Shown here in pieces: positions 51,772 through 63,914 of a stretch of 64,000 bases of DNA. The translations under genes and the position numbers were made by a program. Within the stretch, counting starts at the first letter, position 1. The number at the start of each line of letters is the position of its first letter. This stretch comes from Ascochyta rabiei (Eukaryota; Ascomycota; Dothideomycetes; Pleosporales; Didymellaceae). The stretch lies in assembly GCF_004011695.2 (NCBI RefSeq), contig NC_082405.1, forward strand, positions 2,913,001 to 2,977,000, read 5' to 3'. The notes beneath the pieces are model-generated. The model was given only the letters and a program-made list of their open reading frames with translations, searched no databases and was not told the origin of the DNA.

Positions 51772-52870
51772 ATGTGGTTTCGTAAGAAGGAGAGCGACAT
51801 TGAGATGTCGGGGTTACAGGGGCAAAAACATTATCAGGGTCGTCCAGAAGAGACAGAGTACCGACCTTTGAATTGGAAGAAGATCTTTCTCTCACCAAAG
51901 TACATACGTACGTTTCCTCAGTCAGCCCTTTTAGCGCTGTTGCATGTCCAGCCCCTGATCGAGTCTCTAGCATGGCACATCTTGGGACTAGCCATCCTCA
52001 TTGCGACTGTACTACTAACATTGTACCATGATGAGGTCGTTGATGTAAGTTGCCAACACATAACAAGCTCTTCGACAACAATGTTGACGCTGTGCTTCTC
52101 CAGACCCTCCGCCCCTTTTCAGAGAAGGTCCGTGACCTCGGACCAGCAGGATGGCTGATCCCCGTCGTCATCCTAGTCGTCATATCGTTTCCGCCACTTT
52201 TTGGTCACGAGATTATCGCTTTGTTGTGCGGTGTCGTTTACGGACTATGGGTTGGTTTCGCTCTTGTCGCAGCAGGCACATTCCTCGGTGAAGGCGAGTT
52301 TCCCATCTTGGTGAGGGTTCGACTCACGCTAACAACCACACAGTTGGCACTTGGTTTGCATTCAAGTATCTCTTCCGCCGCAAAGCGCTCAACCTCGAGC
52401 GCACAAACCTCAACTACGGCGCCATGGCGCGCCTGACCCGCGACGGAGGCTTTTTCATCGTTCTGATAATCCGACTCTCCGCAATCCCAGCGCATTTCTC
52501 GACCGCCGTTTTCTCAACCTGCGATGTCAAGTTCTGGCATTTTATCGTCGCCACCTTGCTCTCGCTGCCGAAGCAAATCTTTCTCGTGTACTTGGGCGTA
52601 CTCCTTGTGCAGAAGGACAACGACGGCATGGTCAAGACTATCATGTTCGGTGCTGTGTTCTTGATCACGATTGCAATGGGGGCGTGGATCTGGGTCAAAA
52701 TGGCCAAGATCAAGAAGGTGCTACTCGAAGAACAGGAGCAGAGGCGTGTGAAGAGTATGGAAAGCCAGGTGAACCTTGTGCCGGATGTGAAGAGCGCGTT
52801 CGAAATGCGCTACGATGATGAGCCAGCTGAGTTTACCGTGCAACCAACGCAGCCGACAAAGATGGTATGA
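51772..52870 (+). CDS. Tvp38-family (SNARE-associated / VTT domain) Golgi membrane protein
   Basis: Three exons (51772-52044, 52104-52293, 52344-52870), 329 residues. Intron 1 (59 bp) is GT-AG; intron 2 (50 bp) uses a GC donor (GAAG^gcgagt), selected because it gives the conserved FLGEVGTWFAF join. Landmarks are LRPFSEKVRDL, FPPLFGHEIIALLCGVVYG, LERTNLNYGA, LIIRLSAIPAHFSTAVFSTC and LPKQIFLVYLGVL. The protein is a multi-span membrane protein of the VTT fold, related to yeast Tvp38 of tubular Golgi vesicles; proteins of this fold include lipid scramblases. The C-terminal ~70 residues are cytosolic and charged. Confidence 0.9.
52294..52343 (+). other. GC-AG intron in the Tvp38-family gene
   Basis: Donor GCGAGT after GAAG and acceptor ACACAG. 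A GT donor four bases earlier would delete conserved Gly-Glu and is less likely. Confidence 0.65.
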
Positions 52871-52977
52871 GCGCTGTGCGCTCTCCGTCCGTCGTATTAG
52901 CAAAGCTTGAGCTGGCTTCAAGATTCCAGCGTAATGACATGATGGTTGGACTTTGATTTCTCTTGCTCGACGAGCCG

Positions 52978-53550
52978 CTAGCGATCGCTCCAGACCAACC
53001 CTGCACGTGCATCGTCTTCAAGATCTACAGTATTTCCCGTAATCAACGTTCTCAAGTCGTCCACCCACATGACTTTCCATCCTAACACCACTAAAAACCC
53101 TATCAGCAGTCCCGGGATGATTATTCTCGCCAGCATTCTCTCCCACGTCACTTTCTTTGCTATCCATGTCCGCTTCCTGTGTAGCTCTTCCCTGCTTCTT
53201 TCCTCGCCTACGTCCTCGTTCAATATTACGTTGTAACTCAATCGATACAACATGTCGTGCAGGACCACCAAGACCCCCATAGCGACCAATACGCCGCTTC
53301 CCAATAGCATTTGCGTTTCGAAAGGCGATTTTGCGCGCCTGCCTTGCATCTCGTGGAGATCGTCGAAGCATTGGACGATAATATGGATGGTGCGGGGAAT
53401 GGAGAATATTGCTGCGGCCATGATAACGATTTTGAGCAACAGGATTGATACGCTTTTCGTAATGTTTGTAACGTGTCGTATCAGGGTCCGGGATACTGAC
53501 GCCGATCTGGTCGCATGATGTGCAGGAGCCATGTTGGGAAGGACGAGCAT
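52978..53550 (-). CDS. Small membrane protein of unknown function
   Basis: Intronless, 190 residues. Three hydrophobic segments are visible at about residues 33-52, 80-97 and 143-162, separated by charged loops (for example RRAKSP and EERSREELHRKRTW). No family recognised. It lies tail to tail with the Tvp38-family gene, about 110 bp between stops. The second Met at residue 7 is an alternative start. Confidence 0.6.
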   Translation of the reverse strand: MLVLPNMAPAHHATRSASVSRTLIRHVTNITKSVSILLLKIVIMAAAIFSIPRTIHIIVQCFDDLHEMQGRRAKSPFETQMLLGSGVLVAMGVLVVLHDMLYRLSYNVILNEDVGEERSREELHRKRTWIAKKVTWERMLARIIIPGLLIGFLVVLGWKVMWVDDLRTLITGNTVDLEDDARAGLVWSDR

Positions 53551-54652
53551 ATTGTCGTAATTATGAGGTCGCGGAATCGTGAGGAGTTAAACCGTATCTC
53601 AGTACGTCGCTGGAAAGACCCCAGGTGTATGTTGGTTGAAGTCGGTAGTGGGCGCTCGCTTTCGAAAGCGCTCCTTGCTATTGTTTCCTGGCGCCGCTGA
53701 GGGCTCTCCCCCTTTTGCTCTTTGCTGGGCCTGATACTGCAGTTTCTTGAGAGTTGGGTTTTGCTCAGGCCCTTGCGGAGCTGAGATATCCGTGCGCGCG
53801 TACGTGGTACGAGACGGCACTGTCCTGTGCTCCTCCCCAAGGAACCGCGCACGATTGTCTCCTCGCGACGCAACCAGGAACCGTCAGTCTATCGCTCTGG
53901 ATTTTCGCGAGTGCCGTGATGTACTGATGAGAGGAGTAGCCGTTGTGTTCTTCCTACCCACCCAGGGTCGTTGCCCCTTGGTCTCGCAGCAGCACAGTTG
54001 CACGACCGCCTCAGCCAGCGGCTACAGAGCCGGGGAAAACTCCACGGCTGTCCTATGCCCTCAGACACAGACGGACGTCTCTTGTTCGTGCTGGACTGTA
54101 ATGTGTGCCTCGGTTCAAAATCTCGTTCGTTATGATGCGCCAAGCCCCACGCTGCAATTGCTCTTCAATCCTTCGAAATTGGCAATCCGCAAGTAAGACC
54201 AACGACAGCAACCTCTGCGGTCAGCACAAAGGTGTGAGAACCGTGCGACTTTCCTTCAGGAGTGGGACTGTCTTGCTTTTGTCATTTCGTATCCAGGCAC
54301 GCCGTTGCTGCGCCCTAGGCATCCAGCCAGCGGTTCAGCCTTCTGCCCCGCGTTGCGCCGACCGCTTATGGGGCTCATAATGCGCCGCAGCGGCGCTACA
54401 GCAAGGCGAGGGTGCGCCATTGGTGCGATGCGCGACCGTCTTCTACACAAAAGTATACCAAGACGGGCTGCGAAATTGCACGCTGAAGTCACAGCATTCT
54501 AGGCTATTCACGAGGCACGTTCCTTCGATTCTCATACATGACGCGTGCCGAGCACCAAGGGCGAATTGCCCATCTAGGTAGGTACATTTCAGCTGTTTCG
54601 TACCCAACAAACAGGTACCGTGAAGTGCCGCTTTCGGGCTCTCAATACTCAC
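53551..54652. other. Intergenic region, no gene seen
   Basis: About 1.1 kb. An open frame at 53747-54196 has no motif and was not called. Confidence 0.5.
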
Positions 54653-56478
54653 TCATGTGGTGTACCTGAACCACGGCAAGTTATCCGCAAGCTCCCGCTC
54701 CAGTAACTTCTGCTCCTCAGTCAGTTCCTGCACGCCCATCTCCTGCGCAACCTTATCTCGTCGCGCGTTCTCGAAACGACACCATGTCGACATGAAGAGG
54801 GTGAGGAAGAAGGCCACACTAGACACGTCAGGCAAAAATTCAACGGAGCGAGAGACATACTTACGCGACAATGGCGATTAACAGGCAGTGACCCTTGATG
54901 AATCGAGGTCCATCGCGGCTGAGATATACATAGGACGCGATGATACCGCCGCAATTGCCGCCCATGACCTGTGTTTGAGTCAACACATGTCTGCGAGTCA
55001 GGCGTCGAGTTTCTGTCTTACCTGCATAGCAATTCCTGTCCCTCTCTTCAGACTGCCACCGATGTTTGCGCTGTTCCACGCCATCCCCAGCGGAATCTGT
55101 GGGTAGATACCAATCGCAGCAAGAACCGTACCAGCATACTGCACGCTCGGCTTTGCAGTCGCAGCAAGCATCGAAAACCCAGCGATAGCAATAAGCTGAA
55201 AGCCAAGGAGGAAGACGCCGCGCTTGCGAACTCGGTCGGCATACCAGCTAGCCGCAATGGTAAAGAAACAAGCGCACACATAGGGTGGTACGGACATTAG
55301 TTGCGCGTCGTTGGCTGTGTAGCCCATATTCCTGCATCCTTTCAGCGGATGAGACGGCATAGAGGGGAGGACGGACGCACTTGATGATTGTGGGTAGGAA
55401 CAGAGCAAAACTGTAAATCGGGCAGAAGCCTGCCATGCAGATGAACATGAAAATGTATATCTTCCAGTCGCCGATGGCTTGCCAGACATACTTCATGTCG
55501 AAGTCATTAGACAAGTGACCATGGTCTTTGTGAAGGCGGCGTTCAACTTCGTGGCGCTCTTCTGGAGACAGGAACGTAGCGCTACACGTATCAGCTAACG
55601 TTCGGTGCTCGGTATGTGGATCTGATAGGGACTTACGTCGCAGGGTAGTCGTTGATACACCAGTATGCTACGACACTAATCAGAATGCTGAGAATCCCTT
55701 CAAGGATGACTACACCTGTCAGCGGGAGTGATTGTAAACGGGTAGGCGAGCGTACAGATCCACGACCATGCCGCTCGGCCGCCGACACCAGACATCTCGG
55801 CGATGCCTCGAGCCAGTATGCCACCAAAAGCGCCTGCCAATGTTGCAGCAGAGAAAAACAACGCCATACGAAATCCACACTCGTGCCGTGCGAACCACTG
55901 CGTGATATAAAAATTAACACCAGGGAAAAGTCCGCCTTCAAAGACGCCGAGGAACACACGTGTAGCCATGAGTCCAGAGTAATTCGACACGAACCCCTGG
56001 CATATCATCGCTGCGGACCAAAAGAACATGATGAACGTCAGCCAAATCGAAGGCCGGATGCGCTTCATCATTATGTTCGACTACACTATAGTGTTAGTAG
56101 TGGTTGTGGTTGGAACTTGTAAGACTTACGGGAATCTCAGCAGCGATGTAGAACGGGAAAAGAACGGCAAGGCAGTCGTTGTATTGTAGGCCATGAAGTT
56201 TAAGGTCTTGCTCGAGGTGGTCGAGGCGTGCATTGCCTATGTTGGTTCGGTCTAGAAAGCATCTTGAAAACGAGGTTAGATGGTATGTAGTGAGACGCAA
56301 TGCTTTAGTAGACACACAGTAAGTAGATGAGTGACATAAAGGGGATGATGTGCCAGTCGAGCTTGCGTAGCAGCTTCTTAGTAGCAGCATGGTCGAAGCC
56401 CTGGCTCTCCACTTCTCCAGTGGACAGGTCCGGGGTTGTGACAATTGCGACCTCGCCAAGTGTCTTTTTTTCCGACAT
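54653..56478 (-). CDS. MFS anion:cation symporter, allantoate/nicotinate permease (Dal5/Tna1) family
   Basis: Eight exons (56478-56318, 56262-56130, 56080-55756, 55709-55637, 55581-55381, 55331-55022, 54968-54865, 54818-54653), seven introns of 46-55 bp, 490 residues. Family blocks are KKLLRKLDWHIIPFMSLIYL, CFLDRTNIGNARLDHLEQDL, FLGVFEGGLFPGVNFYITQW, FILEGILSI and FLSPEERHEVERRL, with the GMAWNSANIGGSLKRGTG and NCGGIIASYVY region late. It would import an organic anion or vitamin-like compound at the plasma membrane; the substrate cannot be told. The short, highly consistent introns make the model firm. Confidence 0.92.
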
Positions 56479-57528
56479 GGTCGCGATCGTAGAACTGAAG
56501 ATCTGGAGCACAGGAAGGTCAGCAGCCTATCTTAAGTAGACAATGCACAAGCTGAGACCCTGATGGGGTGGACGAAGGCGTGTGCGAACCAGACCTTCCA
56601 AAACTAACCCTTCTCCGTGCGGCTTTTCTGACTGTCCCCTAAACTCAAGAAGCAATTGGTGCGTGTAGTACCCTTGGCCTCATTAAGGGTAGTGCCTTAA
56701 GGCGAACCATGTCGTGTAACCGTAAGCATTATTTCAATGGTGGGGAAAGAATCGACCACTCGGTCAAGGTACTCTAAAGAATGCGTACGCCAACCATGTG
56801 CTTGAAGATGTGGGGAGAAGTATACTTACCTGGCTACCTCGGGGAATTGGCGTTGCTTGAGTGGTCAAGCAATTTATTAGAGCTATAGGGCGGCTGACAT
56901 GCAGCTGCAAGCCCAAGACACGTTTCAGATCCAGCTCTTTTACTGTGCAGCTCGCCATTCGCTGGGTGACAAGGGTGGGTTCGAAAGGTCCAGACTCTGC
57001 ATCTCAGCTCTGGAAGCCATTGCAGTGGTCAGAGGGCTAGCAAAGTAGCCTTTACACATTAAGAAGTTACACTTGATAAGAGTGAGAATTGCACTACAAA
57101 AGCTCGCTATCTATGGTGCGAGCAGATGTTCTTCCGAAGTTGGAGTCGCATCGATTGAGGTACATGATCGAGGTACATGATCGAGGTACAGAGAATAGGC
57201 AGGGGCGCCATCTGATCGTTCAAGCAATTTGCTCAAGGCAAACAACCATGCTTAAGATGAACGACACTAGGGTGCAAGATCCTTGAAGGAATACTGGGAG
57301 ACTGCGGAGTGATTTTACACGTTATCACGTGCCCGCGCCTCTAGCGTCAACCCCGCCTTAGCTAGTCGACCTTAACAATTAAGGCAGCCGCAGTCTTCCA
57401 AACACCGAGATGTTCATCGATGAGCTAGGCACCATGAACCGCTCTCCTCACTCTCTTGACTATAAAACCCGAGTGCCCCCGTGAACAATGCTCTGAACCT
57501 TTCCTCCATTCCTTTCCCTTGTCGCGTC
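56479..57528. other. Divergent intergenic region
   Basis: Promoters of the Dal5-family gene (minus) and the RING-YEATS gene (plus). A 13-bp unit (GATCGAGGTACAT) repeats about 2.5 times at 57153-57190. No gene seen. Confidence 0.5.
57461..57467 (+). promoter_or_regulatory. TATA box of RING-YEATS gene
   Basis: TATAAAA 68 bp before the ATG at 57529. Confidence 0.5.
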
Positions 57529-58535
57529 ATGGCTGAAGCAAGCGCGTCTTCTGGAGAAGTCGCGCATGCCGATCTCTGCCCCGTGAATGCCTCCAGAACT
57601 CGTCCATATTACTCCAAGTTGACAATGTTCAGATTTGCCAGCTTCTTCTCTTCACGCCAGTGCGAACCCAATGCAATCACTTGCTGTGTGCATCGTGCAT
57701 GGCACAATGGGCTGATGCATCCACAACAAGCCAAATCGAGCACTCCAGCTGGGATGTTGATCTTCGCGATTTCGACGAAAGCTACGATCCAACCTACGAT
57801 CTCGAGGCAAACTGCCCAATGTGTCGCACACACACCACGGCTGCGCCAGACGAGTCGTTGGCTAGACAACTCGAGCAGAGATACCCCACGACATATGCAG
57901 AAAGACGGGTGGAGGAAGAGGTCGAGAGGGGAAGCAGAGTGGGCCAGGATGGCGTTGAAGGCATCATGATTCTGATCGGAAACAAGCATAGGCTCGTCAG
58001 AGGAAGCGAAGATGCGAACCAGCACGACTGGACGTTCTTCGTGCGCACTTCAAGGCCAGACCTTGTAGAAGAAGTGCGCGTAGAATTGGTACGTGCTTTC
58101 AAGACCCAGGTGTGGGGTTGGCTAACCGTCATAAAGCATCCTACTTTCCGTCCTCCACGTGTCGTCTTGCGCCGTGCACCTTACGAAGTCCGTCGGTTAG
58201 GTTGGGGTTACTTTACCCTTGAAGCCGAGGTCATCCTCAAAGCGCCTTACAGCTGGGTCGTCGACAATTCTGGAACGAGACAGCGCGACCTCGAGCTGAC
58301 CTGGACGCTCGACTTTACAGGTAGAGGACGGCAAGGTAGAGTAAGGGCAAGGGTAAGGAGGCTGGAAGGACTAGGCGGAAGGACGTTACGCACAAGGCCT
58401 GCACCACCGAACATACCCAACACAGATGGCGATGACGAAGAAGATGACAGAGATTATGACAACAGCGATGGCGAGAATCCATCTGAAGACGAAGAAGAGG
58501 ATATTAGCGAGTTTGTCGAGCCACCAAGACGATAG
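57529..58535 (+). CDS. RING finger-YEATS domain fusion protein
   Basis: Two exons (57529-57582, 57633-58535), 50-bp intron whose removal completes the RING finger, 318 residues. The RING is C3HC4 with C17, C20, C32, H34, C37, C40, C79 and C82; the gap between the sixth and seventh ligands is unusually long (38 residues). Residues ~128-249 form a YEATS fold with DWTFFVRT, KHPTFRPPRVVLRRAPYEV and RLGWGYFTLEAEV, the last matching the GWG-F/Y aromatic turn of acyl-lysine readers. The C-terminus (~283-313) is very acidic. The domain set suggests a ubiquitin ligase that reads acylated histone or another acyl-lysine mark; that is inference. The neighbours give no further hint. Confidence 0.85.
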
Positions 58536-59548
58536 TACGTTGCATCGTCTACAAAAAACCCACACGAGAAGTCCTGATGCCCAGACAAGTGCGGACAAGC
58601 TGTTCCAATGAGGTCGAGAAGACCGGCTACAATGGCGAAGACAGACAGGAGCATCGCGTTGCTGGGCAGGGGAATCGACGTCATATTGCAAGCCAGTAAT
58701 GAGCGAGTTCAATGGACTCTCTCACCAGCGTACACCTTGCTTCTACGGCGTGCTGCTCCAAGTTCCGAACACAAACAACCCACGTCTTTTCCCAGCTTAC
58801 GATCTATTTCCAGCACCCAAGAGGTGCATCGTGTAGCAATACGATTGAGCCGCGACAGGCTAAGACTTGATCCAGCAAGCCTCGCCATGAGCTTGTTAGG
58901 CAATGTCAATGTGTCACACAGCCCCCGCGTCTAACCTGACATTTCAAATTGCTAAGCTTCCATTTGGCGATTGTGGAAGTGGCTGCTCTATGGCTGCGAT
59001 TGCTATGTGCAGCCTGTACCACGCATTTCATACAACTTTTACTAAGCCTACCACTCTCCAAAGCAGGCCACAGCATGATGGACACCATAGCATTGCGTTT
59101 GTGCTTTAGGGCTGACTGAGAATTTAGCTCCAACCACCCGTGTGTAACGTGGAAACCCCAAAATAAGCTGCGGCATGCAGGTCGATGTATCTACGGCCTA
59201 TGTATGATGTACACGGCATTAGCTCCACTCATGTTCCGCTCGCAGACTCCCAGTGATACTTTCCTAGCAGCGACATGGCTCCAGCCACATCCTATCTCGG
59301 ACACATGTTCGGTCAATCCGCAGGGCCGTACGCACACGCTTCACACACTCAAAGCTTGAGCGTGTTGTTTAAGTAAGCATAGAGATGCGCATACAATGCC
59401 TGCATGGCTGTGCTACAGACACCTTGGAACATTAAATACCACAAGATCGCTGCTCTGCATGTGTTGCTTCAGCCTCGTTACAAGGACGAACAATAACTAC
59501 TGAAAGTTGAACGCCAACGTCGGTCGACACCTCGTAGCATCTCTTGCA
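58536..59548. other. Intergenic region, no gene seen
   Basis: About 1 kb containing only short frames; the right end is the promoter of the LtrA-family gene. Confidence 0.5.
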
Positions 59549-62155
59549 ATGGATCTTAGTCGATATTTTAGCATCAGGAGGCGTCAGCGCTCAAGAGACA
59601 CGCAAGGTGTGGAAAGAGAGAACATTCAAAGCTACCTTCCATTGTTGGCTTCGCCTATCAACGAAGATGCACGTGAGGCATTGTCGAATCGCGCCTCAGA
59701 TGTGGAGAAGTTGACCATCGCAATGGGCACGGCAGAGAGCTTGGCCACAACAATACTTGCAGGCAACGGGCGCACAAGCAGTGGGAATATCGTCATCTAC
59801 AAGCCTCATCATGAAGCCAGCACTGTCGAGCTATTTTACGACTTATTTTTTGTTGCGAACTTGGGCAAGCGAAATCCAATTGTGTCATCAAATGGTGCGC
59901 TGACATATCTAGCCTACTTTACTGCTATGCATCAACACACCGATGCTCAATGTAAGTTTCAGGTATCGTGGCATGTTCTGGGTGCTAACACTAATACAGC
60001 ACTCGTCAACTACCTGAAGTTGTTCACGCTATTATGGTTCACCTGGCTCAGCACGACGCTTTTCGACGTCCGTTTCAGTTTTGACTCCGTCTGGTATCGA
60101 TTGCATAAAGCTGTTCAGTTTGGAGTATTTACCGGCTTTGTATTCGCCGGGCCTGTCTTTGACAAATACAGCAACAGCTACGATGGCGAGTCGTACCGGC
60201 ATTTTGCCATCGTGCTTGTTGTATCTCGGTGCTGCATCGCAGTTCAATACGGTGTTGTGATGTGGCAAGGCAGAATGTTCCGTCAGACACTGTTGCCTTT
60301 GGGCCTGAGCACTGCTGTCCACCTGGCGGCGGCGGCGGCTTACGCTGTCACCCTGGTTTTCTTTCCGAAAGGCCTGGTTGGACTTGAGGAACAGGTCGCC
60401 TGGTATATGGAGCGCTGCCTTTTGCTACGAAAACATTGCTGACGAGCTTTACAGGGTTGTCATTGCCATAGTCGAAGGTCTCACCGTTCTACTCATCGCT
60501 ATGACCTGGCGCATTGTCAGCTTCAAGTACACGCACATTGTTGAGAGGCTGCAACTGCTCACTTTGATCATCATCGGAGAAGGCATTATTGGCATGATCA
60601 AAAGTGTGGCCTGTATCACCAAAGGACAGGCCAAGAACAATGCTACTGAGCTTGGCTCAGTAATCGCTGCAGTTGTGCTCTTGGTAGGCATACGAACCAT
60701 CAAAATAACAACAATCCACTAATCACCGGCAGTACCTTGTTTACATGCTATACTTTGACCAATTCTCGGAAGATCGCTTCGGTACCTTGCGTCAACAAAT
60801 CTGGTCTCTACTTCACTATCCGCTGCACATGGCCATCGTAATCTGTGTCGAAGGAAACACTGCTTTGATCGTCTGGAATTCTGCAGTACAAGCGCTCGTA
60901 TTCATATGGACTCTTGAGTGTGAAGATTATTTTGACCCAGCTGACGGCTTTGATACCTCCACTGCTTATATAGCATACATTAACCAAAGCATGTTCAGCA
61001 TCAACAATCGCTTTCGAAGCAAGAAGTGGGACAGAACATATGACTGGAATCTCAATTTGACAGCAATCAACGACTACACCACCACTTACGGTTTCAAGAC
61101 CGATGAGTGGAACAATAAGACGGGCGATCTGGTCCGGTCTCTTTTCACAAAAGCTCAAGTCTTTGTCTTCGAAGCGCACGCCGACACACTCGCCAAGCTT
61201 AATGCCGTCTCTCCAGGACCGACAGCTGCTCAACAGCCTAGTGCCACTAAGCTAGAAGCCATCTACGATGTTTTCAACGTTACCGTCATGTCGTTCTACA
61301 TAAGCGCTGGCGCTATGCTCCTCGTGCTCGCGATTCTATACTGGTTCAACAAAATGCACAAGACAAAGTATGAGTTTGGTGAGATGATCAATCGCGTTGT
61401 AATGGGATTCGCACTTATCATCGTCGGCGTTGCGACTGTTGTTGGTGACAAGTCGACCGTTGGGTTCAAGTTCAAAGCAAGTCACTGGATGATCGCTATC
61501 GTGGTGCTGTGTTTTGTCGCTGGTAAGTCATTAGATCTTCTCAACTGCTTGCAATTTTTATGGAATTCTGTGGAGCAGCAACGAATAACTCTAACGTCTG
61601 AAAGTCTTGTTCTTAGACAACGTCCTTCTGGCCCTCTCTCGAAAGACCTTGCGCCGCAACGCCCGCCGCGGAGCATCCTGGGGGAATTCGACAACCTCGA
61701 CCATGGATATGAGTACAGTAAATCTTCTCCCCCAATACCCGCATAGTCGGAACTTATCCCGCTCGCCCTCGAGATCCGCACCATTGAGTAGAGTCACCAG
61801 CACTGCCAACATGCCGCTGTCACGCACACAAACAAGAATATCCGCTCCCGAAAGCTTCAATTGGACCAGCGAACATGATCACGGTCGATCAGACGTGGCC
61901 AGAACTCAGCACAAAGTAGTAGACTTTGCCGACCATGCCGCTTCGCACATCCCATGTCGCTCTCTCGGCGATACATCAGACATAGGTCTTGCGATTTCTC
62001 CACCGCTACCACCACGTGCTCCAAGCAGGGATCTGAACAAGAGCCGCAAAGGAAAGGAAAGAGCCAGAGTTTACGAGAGTGTAGATTGGAGTGATGAGCA
62101 GGGGTCAGATGTGGAGGACGTGAGATGTTTGGGGAGGAGGGCACGAACAAGTTGA
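59549..62155 (+). CDS. LtrA-family multi-span membrane protein
   Basis: Six exons (59549-59864, 59913-59951, 60000-60402, 60455-60683, 60733-61522, 61605-62155), introns of 48, 48, 52, 49 and 82 bp, 775 residues. Intron 1 is GC-AG (G^gcaagc) and gives the family join FVANLAYFTA. The LtrA core is recognisable from ASTVELFYDLFFVANL, LLWFTWLSTTLFDVRF, WRIVSFKYTHIVERLQLLTL and IIGEGIIGMIKS; about ten or more membrane spans follow. Bacterial 'low temperature requirement A' proteins share this fold; function in fungi is unknown. The last ~170 residues are a Ser/Arg-rich cytosolic tail. ATG at 59549 is the first in-frame Met. Confidence 0.85.
59865..59912 (+). other. GC-AG intron in the LtrA-family gene
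   Basis: Donor GCAAGC and acceptor ATCTAG, 48 bp. It has no in-frame stop, so a retained form stays open. Confidence 0.6.
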
Positions 62156-63914
62156 GGGTTATTAGGAATTGCTTTTTTTGGGGCGTGGCATAGAATTCTA
62201 ATAGAGCTGCAAATCTATCAACATACAATACGCACAATCTAGTTGTGTTCTTCATTATGCCCTCTCACTTCGATATCGGATTGCGTAAAGTTGGGCCATT
62301 TCACACCTTCTGCAACTGAGCTGAAGAGTGGTTGTCGGCCAAATTTCGATTCAGCGCAACGCTTGGACAGCCTGTAGTAACGTTGGACCTCTGGTACACC
62401 ACTCCAGACAGTGCCAGACTTGACGATCCAAACTCGTGGGTCTGTCAAGTCCCACTTCCCCAGGTCCCAGGTGTCAAGGCTCGCCGCACATCGGCCCGAC
62501 TCGGACTTTGCAAGTCGTTCGTTCCAAGACAAGCAATTCGTTGCGCTGCTTTCCACACGTTTCTTATCTTCGCTGCCAGGGGGAAGGCGCATTTCGGTTC
62601 TTCTTGTCGCTCACAAAAATAAGCCACGCATTTCTTAGCACTTCAGATCCCGCGCCAGATATGCCGTTGAAACGTCAGCCCAGCGCTGCGGATTCCGCTG
62701 ATTATAGCGCATGGGGAGTCGCACGTGGAGGTCAACGCTTTACGTAAGTCGGGCAACTCCAACACCCAACGCCCATGGGGAGACCTGAAAACTTGGCAGC
62801 CAGTGGAGGGAAAATTACCGCAGGCCCACAGTGGGGACGACATCTTAGATTACCACGGTTTGGCAGCCGTACACCGGTGTGTGTATTGAACAGGAGCGGG
62901 GCGGAGGCGGAGTGGGCATTGAACGACGTCAGCGGCTGATGGGGGCCGCATGCGATTTTGTCGTGATCTATGCCAAGACAGAATAGCTACCAAACTTTGA
63001 ATGAGGCTTGCTGCACACAAAAATATAGGCTGTTGGTGGCTGTGATCGCAGCACTGTGTGAAAGTCCCTTGTCAGGGTAAAAAGGGTCCAGTTACAGAGA
63101 GGACCACAATGACTGAACGGGGTCCTCTTGGCTGGTGGATCTGAGTATCATGGCGGGCACAGGATCCGCTTTTCGGCACAAGCGTGTCAACCATCTCGGA
63201 CCTCGTATGAGTAGGCATATGCACGAAAGTACTCGGTAGTAACGGCAGGCTGGCGCCCTCACCAAATCTTCTCAGGTACCGCTTCAGCCGCGGCCGCAAA
63301 CAATAGGCGACAAGTCCGAATTGTTTCTTTGCAGCGGAGCTCTCTCGATGCTGGGTAGCGCCCTGTTAAATCTGGGCCTTGCAGTAGCGGGCGTTCTGTT
63401 TTATAGTGGCCATCTCTTCTTTATTGTTATCGGTTCTTGTTATCGGGAACGCGGATGCATTTCGTCATAGCCACTACACCAGATGCAACTTTACAATTGA
63501 AGTTTCGTCTTCAGGAATCTTCGTCAGTTTTGGCTTTTGCAATACAGTCGCTTCTGATCTCCGTGCTTGCATGACTTAAGAATGTGAGCAGCATAGACTG
63601 GCCTGTTTAAATGGTGCTTTGGCTGGTAGGATAGACAGTTGTCGCAAAGGTTGATTCTACCCACAGGCGTTGCATCGGCCTAATCGATTAGAGTCAAATA
63701 TCGATTCCTCTGCTTGTTGCAAGGGTAGGAGCGGAATAATCTTCCATCACCTGACAATTCGAATGCTGAGTGAATGGGTATGAGTCAACGAATATTGATT
63801 CGATATAAAGCCAGGAACGCTCACAAGCGCAGGCACAGGGGTATCCATCCATCGACCATTAGATCATGATCATGACAACTCTTGTGTCAGCGACGGATCG
63901 CCTCAAGGGTGGTT
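62156..63914. other. Intergenic region with one doubtful small frame
   Basis: About 1.8 kb without a firm gene; a possible 43-residue two-exon frame at 62661-62848 is listed separately. The segment 62900-63900 shows nothing recognisable. Confidence 0.5.
62661..62848 (+). CDS. Doubtful small two-exon gene
   Basis: ATG at 62661 opens MPLKRQPSAADSADYSAWGV; a clean donor (GTAAGT at 62744) and acceptor (TTGGCAG ending 62799) would join 15 more codons to a TAG, 43 residues in all. No homology recognised. It may be an upstream exon of something else or nothing. Confidence 0.2.

Noticed and set aside
51900..51970. Possible extra intron in the Tvp38-family N-terminus (donor GTACGT near 51906)
   Set aside because: No acceptor keeps the downstream conserved frame; the segment reads through in frame, so it was kept as exon.
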